DNA of 64,000 nucleotides, taken from Actinostola sp. cb2023. Taxonomy: Eukaryota; Cnidaria; Anthozoa; Actiniaria; Actinostolidae. Below are positions 46,100 through 57,779 of this stretch, one piece after another. The DNA lies in the NCBI GenBank assembly GCA_033675265.1, contig JAUJYZ010000045.1, positions 186,001-250,000 of the forward strand, written 5' to 3'. Each line of letters begins with the position of its first letter. Position 1 is the first letter of the stretch. Position numbers and translations under genes: made by a program. The notes under the pieces are model-generated. The model saw only the letters and a list, made by a program, of their open reading frames with translations. It did not search any database and was not told where the DNA came from.

Positions 46100-47214
46100 G
46101 TTCGTCTGTCATCCAAAGTCGTACGGGTCTGGTGTCCGTCCTCTTTCTTTGGCATTGAGCGAGATATGTAGAGGTCCTATGCATGGTATGACGGACAAAA
46201 TAGCAGGTTGCGTGGGGTCAATATTAGAGCTTATGTCTTGATTTGTTGTTGCTGGTTGAGAAGATGGGATATATGAGGCATATGAATGATCTTGCAGTAG
46301 GTGTATACATCTGAGTTGAAGAAACATCTTGGGTGTGAGAGTATTTCAGTAGTGTTTCGTAAACAATCTGCCTGCTATAAAATTGTGCTGGCAGCAAAGT
46401 CATTTTTACTTTTAAGCGGTAGGTCCAGAAATTCCACCAAGTATACATCGTCCATTTGTTTCATCGTGCGTATATTGTCGATTTGACTGTGTGCATGCAT
46501 CTCAAGTCTGTGCCTCTCCAGCTCTGGATTGAAGAGTGAGTCATGGATCTATGTTGGCATGATTGTTGAATATGTGTGGCCGAGCCTGTCATCGATGGAA
46601 GACCAGAGACTGTAGTTACACATGAATCTATATCGATGTCATTAATGACATGGTGTTTTGTTGGAATAGCTTTCACACCTCGAAATAACTTTACAATGAT
46701 AATGCACTTTTAGCTGGGGCATTTCTTCGTCGTTGGTGGTCGTTTAGAGTGTATTGTAGTGTAGTCGCCAATTACTAGTACAAGTTGCCACTCATTGTAG
46801 ATGGCATCGAAAATAAGTTCGTCATTGTTTTGCACGTTACTTTGAGTAACTGTTTTGAATAACGGTTCAATGTTTTTTGTGAGCAAGTACTTCCCATTTC
46901 CCTCTGTATCAATCCCTTCTTGATTTAGGTTGATTTAGGTTTCTCAGAAATAAAGTGTGATCAGTTTGAAGCCAATTACACACTTGACTTAATCCCTAGC
47001 ACAGTTTATATATTATTGTTACAGTTCTATTTTTATTTGTTTGTCGTCTTACTGCCGAGTGTGTTGGGTCGGTCATGGTATATATAATGGTGGCAAAAAT
47101 TGTTTTTGCGTCAGCTGAATGGCACAGATTTTGGAACGTTTCAAGGTCATGAACAATGGGTATATTGGACAAGGTAAATTCGCTATAGAATTTTCGTAGT
47201 TCCTTGTAGGTCAT
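46100..47214 (-). pseudogene. Decayed gene, unknown family
   Basis: From 47,214 the minus strand reads MTYKELRKFYSEFTL ... DLETFQNLCHSADAKTIF, TNKNRTVTIIYKLCYGLSQV, LNQEGIDTEGNGKYLL, NEWQLVLVIGDYTTIHSKR, VKAIPTKHHVINDIDIDSC, FYSRQIVYETLLKY and QPAILSVIPCIGPLHISLN, in order but in different frames with stops. The continuity over about 1.1 kb shows one decayed gene. GDYTTIH and GPLHISLN may be active-site or core motifs of a transposase-like protein; this is inference. Confidence 0.5.
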
Positions 47215-48165
47215 ACCCTAATATTGACACGGAAATAATCATTTTGACGTGTTTCAAATGAAGCGGAATACAATTACGAGAACTTTTTTGACAGTTATTT
47301 CATTTGTTGGGAAACTTCTTCACAAAGACCTGGTGGAAGTATAGTGTCTCCATTAGGACCCCAAATGATATGTCCGAAACAACTTTTCAGCTCTTCTGCA
47401 TGTGGAACATATCTTTCCGTCATCACTCCCGGCTATTCCAAAACATTGCATATAATCGTGCCTGTAAGACGTATCTGACCATGCATTTAGAACTATAGAA
47501 TGCTAAAATTTCAGCCTAGAGGTTCTTAATCTGCAGTTTCTTATATGCAGGTTTTTCATGTATCCTAGAAACACCCAATAGCCTTTGAAGAGTTTGTTAA
47601 GGAAGCTAATGACAATGCTTGGATGTCGGTCCTTATCATTGCTATACACACAGAAAGTCCACAATAACGAAATCTCACTGAAGCAAAGAGCATGTACAAT
47701 ATATTTGTGTGAAAGCATTCAATAAATATACCTGTAATAATGTTCTAATTCTACTTGAAAAGCTTCCAGAGCAAACAAACTTTGAGACGTTGATTGAGAA
47801 AGATCGACAGTGAACTGGAGGTTGAAAAATAGCATTTCAAACATATTTATTTACTGTCACTACTGATATCATGTAAATCTTCAAATAAAGAAAGTCAGAT
47901 TTTGCCAGTCAGTACAACCACGTAATCGTAATCCATCGTTAGAAAGGTGTTGGATTTGGCGCTATCTTCTTCTTGAGTTAGTATCATCTGCATTAGAAGA
48001 AGAAGAAGAAGAAGACGAAGCTAAATTGGTTAGGCGTTAGTGGCTGTGCGTCCATTGAGTCTCCAGAAACCTTTGTGAGCCGGCATCCGTTAATTAATAA
48101 TAATAATTATTATCCCTTCTACTTCAGCCATTAGTGTAACAAGGCCCTCATCATTCAGTGCCTGT
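47215..48165. other. No gene seen
   Basis: Contains a gaagaagaagaagaagac run near 48,000 and a taataataataattatta run near 48,090; no supported coding. Confidence 0.4.
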
Positions 48166-48552
48166 TCATATGCGAGGGTGTATACAACGCTCCCAGGATC
48201 CCCCATGATGAGAAGCCGTCCAAGGGTTCACAGACCACTTGATTTCCTTCTGCAGTAAGAAATTATGAATCTGCTCTTGGTTCCATTCTGCAAGTGCATT
48301 ACGCAGTTCTCTTTGGCCCCTGCGTGCTATAAATCTTCTTAACGCCATGATGATCGGGTCTAGGTCTAGAGAGTGTGCCACTTCAATGTGTACGGCTCGT
48401 TTCGCTATGCACGTGGAAATTACGCCATATCTCTTTACGTCACTTCTTTTGAGGCGCATAGTAATATGTCCAAAGTAGTCCACTCCGGTACTTGTAAATG
48501 GCGGATTATGCGGCCTGGTGAGGTCTCCAGTCATGGCAGATTGACAGGACAC
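48166..48552 (-). pseudogene. Isolated BEL/Pao integrase fragment
   Basis: Encodes [14 protein letters not shown] (first catalytic Asp), [26 protein letters not shown] and [13 protein letters not shown] (catalytic Glu). Between RRGQ and RELRNAL the segment with the second catalytic Asp is missing. No LTRs around it. It belongs to a different BEL/Pao lineage from the 37-41 kb copy. Confidence 0.75.
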
Positions 48553-48940
48553 TTCTTACCGCGGAATTGCCACATGAGATGCTTAGGCCTTTCGAAAATT
48601 GATATTCAAATTAGCTGAGGATCGATTGAATCGACTTTCAGGCAATTAGCACTTGTAATAGGAAACCATAAAACGACACTTTGAATGCAAGTAAAGATAC
48701 GAAGATGTTGCAACTCATCTCTCCTGTGGTTTACTTTATTGACACAAGTTTGCTTAACATAAGCCACGATACAATAGTGTATAATTAGAAGAAACTATTC
48801 AGTATGATACGCACTATAAAAACATGAAAGTTATCCTGTATACACATATATTTAGTTTTTATTGGGTTGATAGTATATTTTGTTTCACAGATATATGGTT
48901 CTACTAGCAACGCCTAGAAAATATGTGAAGCGAAACAGCC

Positions 48941-49037
48941 GGCAGTTTGAAATGTTCTAATATTTTATTCAAAAATCAGTGTTACTAGCACTGGTTTTTG
49001 AAAATATATTAGAACATTTCAGACTAATGTGCCGGCC
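48941..49037. repeat. 97 bp palindrome
   Basis: gccggcagtttgaaatgttc ... attcaaaaatcagtg is mirrored by cactggtttttgaaaatata ... gtgccggc. MITE-like. Confidence 0.75.
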
Positions 49038-49279
49038 GTTCAGTAATTTGAAGACCAACTCCGGCCGCCGGCTGTTTAGTCACTGTTTAGTCAAACTACG
49101 AAAAGGATAACAATTGAAAACAAGTCTGTACGTTCATTAATCATCAAAGCTAAAATAATTGATCAATTCCTTTAAAATTGGTATTTTTAAATACCCATTA
49201 AAACTCGGAATGTCGGCCAATGCTTGTTTTAATAGTTTTCAGCCAACAGGAAGTTTGCATCATTTGTACACAAACTCAA

Positions 49280-49830
49280 TCATTCTTCCAAAGGAGCGAT
49301 GTAATGATTGATATTTGTTCCCTTGAGGTGATTCGGTTGAGAGCGGAGACAGGGTTTTACATCGACGATTCTCAAGCTGCATCCAAAGTCAATTATTACA
49401 GGATTGTATAGAGTACCATTATTGACTGGCTCCATTACAACATTATTGGCTTTGAAAACGTTGTGCAAGAACCCACGTTCGTGGACATGCTGAAGTGCCT
49501 TTGCTGTTTTCCAAACTTCAGCTTAGTAGACTGTAAGAATTGTACCATGGAAAAGTAGCACAAGATATACTGTTTTTTCTTTGCTGCACACTCCAAACAG
49601 CAAGGTCAATCCTTGATGATCACCAAGTTTACAAATTATCTTTGCTTCTTTGTCAACCGATCTTTTCAGTTCAGATATTATTTTGCTTCCATCAGTGTTA
49701 TCTTTATAATCTTTCACAGCTACAAGGATATATCTGTATCGTGCCAAGAAACATGTACCATAGGTACCACTTCCAAGCAAGCCATTACACCCCCCTCGAT
49801 TCGGTGTATCAACGAGCGATCAACTTCTTT
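49280..49830 (-). pseudogene. Protein kinase relic
   Basis: Upstream part: glycine loop LGSGTYGTC and VAVKDYK (catalytic-Lys position), then CKLGDHQGLTLLFGV. Downstream part: ALQHVHERGFLHNVFKANNV and IIDFGCS (DFG magnesium motif). The catalytic loop reads HNVFKANN where kinases have His-x-Asp, so the catalytic base is lost, and a TAA near 49,526 separates the two parts. It is therefore non-functional. Family: a cnidarian-type Ser/Thr-Tyr kinase, not named. Confidence 0.75.
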
Positions 49831-50063
49831 AATTGTTAGAACTTCGATGTTCATCTTCTGATTTGGAACTTCTGTTCAACGTTTACGTTTCTTTTCCATG
49901 TTTTGCTCATTTTTCATTAAAGCTGCTGTTAATTACAAGGGCATTGCCTCTTGAGTAACTTCAGCTAGTAACTGTAGCGATATCCTCTGCTGCGTTGCAC
50001 TGCACTGAGAAGCATCCGCAAGTTTTTGGATTAGGTCATTTTGAACCGGAATTGTCACTCACT

Positions 50064-50116
50064 CACACTGCGTGAAAGTAATAATAATAATAATAATAAT
50101 AATAATGATAATAATA
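50064..50116. repeat. (AAT)n microsatellite
   Basis: About 16 taa/taat units, followed by cggtttattggac; possibly the 3' tail of a minus-strand LINE, but no body is recognisable. Confidence 0.7.
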
Positions 50117-50411
50117 ATAACGGTTTATTGGACAATATATCCACAGTGGCTCTTCACTTGTCCACTAATCTAAACTAGCTACAATAAATATTAACAATAA
50201 ATTGAATTATGAAGTAGAGAAATACTGGTGCTGATACTCTGGTAAACGGACTCGTATTCTTCATGAATACGAAGGTACCCTGGAGAATTCGAGTCCTGTC
50301 ATGAAAATTATGGAATGTCACGTTCTCGTATACTCACTGATTCGGACTATTTTTCCCTATCAGGGAATCTCAGGGACCGGACACGCTCCGTATTCTTAAC
50401 GTGTAAAGGCC

Positions 50412-50720
50412 GTATACTTCGATAATTTCCATACCACTACAAGTATACGCATGTAAAGCATCGTTATATTACCTGATATTATTGATATTTTGTGCGTTTA
50501 TATGTCGTATACTCCACTAAATTCCATGCCACTACAAGTATACCCGTCTAAAGCATCGTTATATTCCCTGATATTATTGATATTTTGTGCGTTTATATGT
50601 CGTATACTCCACTAATTTCCATACCACTACAAGTATACCCGTCTAAAGCATCGTTATATTCCCTGATATTATTGATATTTTGTGTGTTTATATGTCGTAT
50701 ACTCCACTGATTTTCATATG
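50412..50720. repeat. 95 bp tandem repeat, about 3.2 copies
   Basis: gtatactccactaatttcca begins units at about 50,412, 50,507, 50,602 and 50,697. Units differ by a few substitutions. No coding and no spacer structure, so not CRISPR-like. Confidence 0.85.
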
Positions 50721-51046
50721 ACCTTTTGTATATGTACGCCTAGGCCATATATTTTTCATGGCAATACTGTCCGAAGTAGCCGATACGCTCGTATACTATA
50801 CATTGAATTCCAGAAGAACCAACTACAGTCGAGTAAGAATATTCAACCAAAACAGCTTTTATTGTAGCAACAATAACGTGAATTATATTTACAACTATAA
50901 GAATAATGACAACAATAAACAAAGGCTAAGAATAAGTAAATTACATAGCATATTATCTATTTTTGTTTTGCTTTCTTTTTGTCGACTTTCGCTTATTTTT
51001 TGTTTGTGGCCTAACCACGGGAGTACTTTGCTCCGTTGGCCTAAAT

Positions 51047-51330
51047 TCACCAGAAGAAGACGGCAAACTCTTCATGACGTCCATTAGGGCTGCTGCTCGT
51101 GTCCGTATTTCTACTTCTGCTATTATCCATGTCGTTCACGCTTCTGCTAGTATCCCTACTCACGCTTCTGCTGCTGTCCCTGCTACTCCTGTTTCTTGTC
51201 ATGCTTCTACTCCTGCTCCTTCTGCTTCTGTCTCTGCTCGTGCTCCTACTTTCGCTTCTGCTCATGCTGCTGATGGCTCTGCTCGAGTTTCTGTTGCTGT
51301 CTATACACGTGACTAGGCTGCGGCTTGTCT
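51047..51330 (-). repeat. Hexamer-like repeat encoding Ser/Arg-rich sequence
   Basis: The plus strand is an imperfect run of gcttctgct/tgctcctac units. The minus strand reads as an Arg-Ser-rich open frame (SRDRSRRSRSRSMTRNRSSR) of about 110 codons, similar in composition to SR-protein RS domains. No RNA-recognition motif is attached, and the plus strand gives an equally long Leu-rich frame, so simple-sequence expansion is as likely as a gene. Confidence 0.5.
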
Positions 51331-51340
51331 CCCTGTCAGC

Positions 51341-53074
51341 CCACAGGGAGCCCAAGCTCATTATCTGTGAAGACCGTTGTTTAATTTGCATATTTACAGT
51401 AAATGTATGTGGCTTTAAAACATCCCTCCGTATTTCAAGATTTTTCGTAAATAATAAAACTTTTTTTTCACTAATGTGTTGTTCTTACTACATTCGATGC
51501 TGTGACGGCGTTTCAGCGCGATTATAGCGTTTTTCACGAAAATACCCCTGTAAGAGTAAGAAGGAGACAAGGGAGGAAACTGTTCGAGCGATCCGAACTC
51601 AACTAGCTTTACTTCTCGCCAAAACTCGAGCACATACCTCGATCGCACATCAATTTCGACCACATATCCTGAAAGACAGGTAAATTTCCTAAAATTATTG
51701 GTGACTTGATTGAAAATCTGCAATGATTAGCCGACGTGAGGCTCCTACGAACACGGTGAAGCTTCTCAAAAGACGCCATTTTAATGCGTGGGACCAGACC
51801 AGTGGACACAAATATGCGAAGAATGTGAAACATGTAAACAAGGTAGCCCTACCAGTGGAACCGTGAGTCTTGTTTTGAACATACATTGTATCTCATCCTA
51901 AATTATCACGTCGACGCTGTTGACTATCTCACACACAAAGTTTTTGCCAAAGCACGATTCACAACGAGATTCCATGGCAGATCGGCAGTTCCAAGGCCGT
52001 AAAATTAACCCGAGTTTCAGGTTGTGTTCAATCCCAAGTCGACGTACACTGTGGCAGAAACTCCACTCGAACAGATTATAGCGACGTTTTTTTGCACATT
52101 TTTCAGACGATGAAAAATTATTTTTATATGATAAGTTTTTCCCGTGTCAGCTTGTCCTGTTAGCAAGAGGTTATGACCAGATTTAATTTGGCTGTCCGAA
52201 GTATCTGTATTTAGTACTGGTACTAAAATAAAGTCTATGTCTATGTCTATGTCTATGTATCACAGCCTGCTCATCTGTCAACCTTTGAAGTATAAACATA
52301 AACACAGCTGAGTTCTCGGTTGTTTACCTGAAATGTTTGACTTGTCTCATAATATCCACTGAAAGCTCACATATTAACTTTCAAAGAATCGCTCTTACCT
52401 TTCCATTTCATGATCGACGAATTTTTTTAAATGACCGACAAGATATAAAAAGTTGCTTTCGATCTCCAGATGTAGATGTTGTTTTGCCGCCAAAACATAC
52501 GCTGTCGCTTTTCCCTGCGCTCTGTACAATTTCTTACTTACCAGGGATGTGATATGTTCAAAACAAGACTCACGGGTCCACTGGTGGGGCTACCTTGTTT
52601 ACATGTTTCACATTCTTCGCATATTTGTGTCCACTGGTCTGGTCCCACGCATTAAAATGGCGTCTTTTGAGAAGCTTCACCGTGTTCGTAGGAGCCTCAC
52701 GTCGGCTAATCATTGCAGATTTTCAATCAAGTCACCAATAATTTTAGGAAATTTACCTGTCTTTCAGGATATGTGGTCGAAATTGATGTGCGATCGAGGT
52801 ATGTGCTCGAGTTTTGGCGAGAAGTAAAGCTAGTTGAGTTCGGATCGCTCGAACAGTTTCCTCCCTTGTCTCCTTCTTACTCTTACAGAGGTATTTTCGT
52901 GAAAAACGCTCTAATGGCGCTGAAACGCCGTCACAGCATCGAAAGTAGTAAGAACAACACATTAGTGAAAAAAAAGTTTTATTATTTACGAAAAATCTTG
53001 AAATACATACATTTACTGTAAATATGCAAATTAAACAACGGTCTTCACAGATAATGAGCTTGGACTCCCTGTGG
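51341..53074. mobile_element. 1.7 kb element with about 530 bp terminal inverted repeats
   Basis: The left arm 51341-about 51890 and right arm about 52549-53074 are near-identical reverse complements; TCAGC is duplicated at both borders (51336-51340 and 53075-53079). Each arm encodes the same open frame read inward or outward (MFHILRIFVSTGLVPRIKMA), which is simply the repeat seen twice. The middle (51,890-52,550) holds a (tctatg)n tail at about 52,228 following aaataaag, a probable retroposon tail. No transposase found. Confidence 0.85.
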
Positions 53075-53242
53075 TCAGCCGTGGGTGATATAATTATAAA
53101 TAAACATATAATAATGATAATGATATAATTATAATTATAAACATTTTTATTTAAAAAATAGTAACCTCTTCACACATCAAACAAAAACTGAAAGCATCCT
53201 CATTCAGCATTCTTACAGGCAACAAATGGTGGATGGTGTACA

Positions 53243-53635
53243 TCATGGTTTTTTTCTATGCAATGTTTCAAATTCAGTTCGAAAGCATAGACGTAGAAGT
53301 TTACCTTGCTGGTGTCTATTTTGTTGCTGTCTTGGTCTAGCCGCCAGCTGTGGCTCTGTGATGGCCCAAGGTACCCTATTTGAAGGCTGTGGTCTTTCAC
53401 ACGGTGGGCATGGGTTACGTTTATTCTTTGGATGCTTGGAGGCTTGCTGATATATTTTGGTTTGGAATGATGAAATGAGGCGGTTAAGTTCTCTGCTTCT
53501 CCAAGTTGGGCTCTTCACAATCCACACCCCTTCTTCCTCCCCGTCCTCCTCGTCACTCATGTAATTGACGTTTAGCATCAACAGCCTTTCCTTTTCGTCA
53601 TCATTAGCAACTTTCAGACGCTGAACATACAGCTG
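53243..53635 (-). CDS. Terminal exon of an unknown gene
   Basis: After an acceptor (ATTTGCAG) the minus strand encodes LYVQRLKVANDDEKERL, an acidic stretch (MSDEEDGEEEGVWIV), SPTWRSRELNRLISSFQ and a basic Gln/Pro-rich tail ending HRKKP-stop. Such acidic-then-WRS C-termini occur in nuclear proteins common in coral gene sets; function unknown. No upstream exon is recognised at higher coordinates, so the gene may be a fragment. Confidence 0.5.
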   Translation of the reverse strand, partial: QLYVQRLKVANDDEKERLLMLNVNYMSDEEDGEEEGVWIVKSPTWRSRELNRLISSFQTKIYQQASKHPKNKRNPCPPCERPQPSNRVPWAITEPQLAARPRQQQNRHQQGKLLRLCFRTEFETLHRKKP

Positions 53636-53812
53636 CAAATAATTTTAATGTTATCAGGGAGGTTATTATTTAGACACCATCAATATGTTAGGTATAGCCG
53701 GAGTGGGATTTATCTTAAAGATGAATAAATGCAGATTTTTACAATTAAATACGCTTTCAGATATTATTTCGGTTTCTTATTTGATAAACCTTTTGTTATT
53801 GACCATTTTAAA

Positions 53813-54024
53813 ATGTCGACCGGCCTTGTTCAAAGAGTCAATTTGTCCTTCATATGTTGTCCGATTTTGGCTATATTGACAATTTGTGTTTTCAAAACTG
53901 TCTCCGATTTTACAGTTGACTCGTTTAAAAGTTATTCGATCGATTATTTATCCGTAGATGAGCTCAAACACACATCATTGAACTTTGACGGCCAACAATT
54001 TCGCAACAAAACCGTTTCTCGTAC
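53813..54024 (+). CDS. Possible first exon of a type II membrane protein
   Basis: ATG opens MSTGLVQRVNLSFICCPILA, with a hydrophobic segment (about residues 11-27) after a short basic N-terminus, then a polar stem ending NKTVSRT before a GTACGTAAAT donor. This is the layout of a signal-anchored Golgi enzyme first exon. No partner exon was identified downstream, so the call is tentative. Confidence 0.4.
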
Positions 54025-54435
54025 GTAAATTAATCGGGGAAGTAGTTTCATAGAACAATGTGCTTAGTACTTATTGTGCTTATTTCCATAGTACGAAGAG
54101 TTTTCTTCTCTAGGATTCTGGTCTTCCTTTAAAGTGCTTATGCAACGAAATGTTCGACCTCATTTTTTTTGGCATAAATTAGAAGTTTAGGTTAACATTT
54201 TAAATTTAGAACCGTTGTTTTCGAAAGAAGGTGATTATAAGTCCGAATTTTTCTTGCCAAAAGATGAACCGGAAGTGCGAACTCTTGAGACGCCATTTTG
54301 AATTGTCGTGACGTCACAACGATGACGCACATCTGACACAGGATCTGTTTAGTACGTTTCAATCAACTCTGCAAGTCCTTCAAGTTTATTATCATTCTTT
54401 TTAGCTAGTAGTCCTTTTATTCAATTCATTCTGTC

Positions 54436-55332
54436 ATGTCTGGGAGTGAAGTGGAAATAGATCTTTCGGAAAGTAGAGAAGAATCTCCAACTTTAGAAAC
54501 GAGTGAAGATGACGATGAAGAAGACTTCGCTACGGCATACGCTGGCGCCGCCGCTTATCGGTACGAGCCGATCGCTCTTCCTGGCGAAGAAGTCGATGAG
54601 GTCAACGAAGATCGTGATGAGTTGATACCTGAAGTTCTAGAAGCCAGGTATGAGGACAGGATTCCTGTAAACCAGTGGTAAGTCGTTGCTATCTCACTCT
54701 TTTTGTTATGCTATGTAATGTCTTACATGTAATTAATATTTCAGCAAAGCAGTGTGAGTGTCATGCATTTAATGATTTATTACGAAAAGCAGAAACGTAC
54801 GATGTTGTCAAAAGATAACCCTTTTTATTGGCAAAACGTCGATAACAACAGTGCAATAAACTTCTGGTGCATCGTGTTATCGTGTTATCGAGCTAAAATC
54901 ATATTCAAAACCAGACAAAACGTAAGCTTAATAAACTTGTAGTGTTAATGTGTCACACAAAGAAACGTGGAATTAGTAATTATTCGACTGGTCAGCCAAA
55001 ATGCAATCAAGAAACACAAATGACTATAAAGCTCTTTACAGTTAATTTTGTATACATTACAATTATGGTATGTGTTTTTATATTAGCTTATACACATGAC
55101 AATTTTATCTAACTTTATTAATACAGGTGTACTTGTGGTCATTGTCATGTGGAACATCTGATGGGATCACTAGAATATCGGTGCTACAAAGAATTGAGGC
55201 CAGCAGTAGGTTTTATGGTTTTTGATGGCAGCATTGAGACAATTCAATGCATAACCCAGCATGAAGACTTTGGGCCAATGACAAACACAGCTGTCCTTCA
55301 GCTTGTAGAGCCCCTACTCAAAGTAAAAATGA
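54436..55332 (+). CDS. Gene with P2X7-type C-terminal zinc domain, exons 1-2
   Basis: Exon 1 (54436-54677) starts MSGSEVEIDLSESREESPTL, is strongly acidic and ends VNQ-W. Exon 2 (55127-about 55332) continues WCTCGHCHVEH ... RCYKELRPAVGFMV ... IQCITQHEDFGPM. The CTCGHC cluster and CITQH match the P2X7 receptor intracellular C-terminal (ballast) domain, which in cnidarians occurs widely in proteins without the channel. Splicing restores the Trp codon. A short candidate third exon after an ACTACAG acceptor at about 55,398 would end RQKAYIQQ-stop. Likely a cytosolic or nuclear zinc-binding protein; no channel segment is visible. Confidence 0.75.
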
Positions 55333-55611
55333 GTAAGTCAAATATATCTGTTTCATCTTATGTGTATCCATTGTCTATGTTCTTGTGCTAACTACAGGAC
55401 AAAAAGCATATATTCAACAATGAAGAGACTGAAAATAATATTTTGGGTGCTCATTTGTTATCATCCACTCATTGTAATGCCAGCATCTAATGAATATGTA
55501 TATGATGTCATTACAGGTTTCTCAGAGCAGTTGGATACCGCTGGCTAGTATGATGGTTGTGTGGGTACCTTGGCTGGTCAAATACCAGGCCATTATCTGC
55601 ATGTATATACA

Positions 55612-57518
55612 CAGGAGCCCATAAGTAGGAGCGTCCATGCTCTATACTGGGTCTATGTCACAGCGTTTTCACAAGTGTGGTTATTTTTAGAACAGTTTTT
55701 CCGCGAAAGAAGGTCAATTGACCAATCAGAGAACGTTTCCGGTATGGCGGTTTCATTTCCGGTTTCATGTCAAAAATAAAATGGCGGAATTTCGAAAGAC
55801 CCGAAGAGATGAATGTACAAATAAAAGTCAGGATTATCCAGTTTTCTTTGTGTCTGATTCATAATTTTATCATACCAACAACAACAAGGCCGCTACTTTG
55901 AACCTTGACCTAAAATTCTAGACTGCGTTTCCCGAACGAAGTGAACTTACAGGATTTGAATTGAAGTGATGGCCAGGCGGTTTCGTGGCAGAGTTTCGAG
56001 GATAGATAATGTGAACGCGTGTTTTCTGATCAGAAATATCAGTTCCTGTTTACCTCACGGAGAAATACAAACGTATTATGAAGCGTTGTGCCCCTGAAAC
56101 GTTAGAAAGTCAAAGTTAAAGTCAAGTAAGGTGCATTGAATAGGCAGTTGACTTGTAATTTGGTTTTTCGCTTCTGTCAATCAACATGAAAAATCAGAAA
56201 ACTTAAAGGGGCTGTGTCATGAGCTGCACATGCGCATTGGTGACTATTTTTAATGATGTCGTTTGCCTTTGAACTTCGCACCAGAAGACATTTGAACATT
56301 AAAAGGGTCGAACATTAACTCAAAACGGATACAATATGCATATACAACCGGAGAATCTACAAACTACGATCTGTCGTTACGATTCAAATCCAAGATGGCA
56401 CTCGATAACTTGAAATAGTGAGTCTCACTATTTCAAGTTTAACACTAGTACCCAGTCCACTTGTTAACCATGACACAGCCCCTTTAAAAATAAAAGTCAG
56501 AAGACCCACCAAATGGAAACCAAATATGATTTTGAGCTACATTATGGATCATTCGGTCCGAAGAATGTATCAGTTTAGTTTTCAATTCGTTTGAGTTTTG
56601 AATTTGATTAATTGACAAGTTCCCCACAAGTTCCAGCCGACTGTTTGAATGTCTGAGTACCGGCGCAGTATTAAAGAAGGTCACTGAATTTAAAAACAAA
56701 GCAATTTTGAGTCAGTTTCGCTCAACTATTCGGCTTTATATTGACAGTGAAGCGTGTGTATAAAATAAAAAACTCAGTGAAACCATTAAATTAAACATCA
56801 AAACTTGAATGAAGGTGTTTTTATTAATATATTTCAAATTGGCAGACTCACAAACATATTCACAATCCATTTTTAAGTCATTTTAGGTAACAGAAAAGAC
56901 ACAACAAATGACAACAAACACGCTTACTTTCACCAATCTTATTCGTAATTTGATTCATTCGTCTTGTCGCTCATGCAGTTTCAGCGAATTTGTTTTTGAA
57001 TAGCCTTGTCAGTCTTCAAACTCCACAACGATAATTACAAAATACCACTAAACCACATCCAAGAATAAATTGAATTCACTTTCTGACGAAATCAGTAGTT
57101 TAGACGAAAATATGTCTTTGAAAGTCTTCGGCTAATTTGCATCCACACGCTACAACAGCTTCTCAGTCGTCCCATCGTGTTGGAGTTCTTCGAACCACTA
57201 CTAGCTTTGGATGCCTTTAGAAGCACAATCGTCACCACTATCACTTTCAAGTGATTCTGTTGTACCGAATGACTCAATACTGCTCTCACTATCACTAGAC
57301 GATTCGTAGTTGAGTTCACTTGAAGAATCTCTTTGTCGCTATCGGATGCCATCTTTATTTTACCTGCCATCTCATCAAAATTCAAAAAATACGTCACACA
57401 GGAAACGTTCTCTGATTGGTCAAAATTCGCGGGAAAACTGTTCTAAAAATAACCACACCTGTGAAAACGCTGTGACACTACCCAATACCGTATGGACGCT
57501 CCTACTTATGGGCTCCTG
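55612..57518. mobile_element. 1.9 kb TIR element with 7 bp target duplication
   Basis: Terminal inverted repeats of about 125 bp begin caggagcccataagtaggag at both ends. ATATACA flanks both sides (55605-55611 and 57519-57525). Inside, the minus strand at about 57,360-57,200 has an acidic Ser-rich stretch (ELNYESSSDSESSIES) like the start of the P2X7-domain gene at 54.4 kb, in a shifted frame. No transposase seen; a non-autonomous member of a hAT- or P-like superfamily is possible. Confidence 0.85.
56207..56483. mobile_element. 277 bp MITE with TTAA target duplication
   Basis: Termini aggggctgtgtcatg and catgacacagcccct are flanked by TTAA on both sides. An internal small hairpin lies at about 56,408-56,440 (acttgaaatagtgagtctca). 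Nested in the 1.9 kb element. Confidence 0.85.
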
Positions 57519-57779
57519 ATATACAACAATATTATAACTAAGTTTCAAACTCACCAATTACAAGGATATTCAAGCAATAGGTAGCATCAATGGTAGCATT
57601 GAAATGATCATTCACTAATAGTGATTTCAAATTTAGATTTAGTGACATATTTATATCATGACATCTGGATGATAGTGTTGTATGCGTTGTATCTATTACT
57701 ATGCATATCCATTTAATTACTTGAGTTTAGACATATTTATCATATTCGTTAATAATTCATGAGGAAAACACAATATAAA

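Noticed and set aside
50412..50720. Possible CRISPR-like array
   Set aside because: Whole 95 bp units repeat without variable spacers, and the context is animal DNA.
51099..51527. Leu-rich protein on the plus strand
   Set aside because: Produced by the same simple repeat that gives the Arg-Ser frame; no independent support.
51609..52827. Two similar proteins on opposite strands (MFHILRIFVSTGL...)
   Set aside because: They are the two arms of one inverted repeat; no domain, splice sites or separate support.
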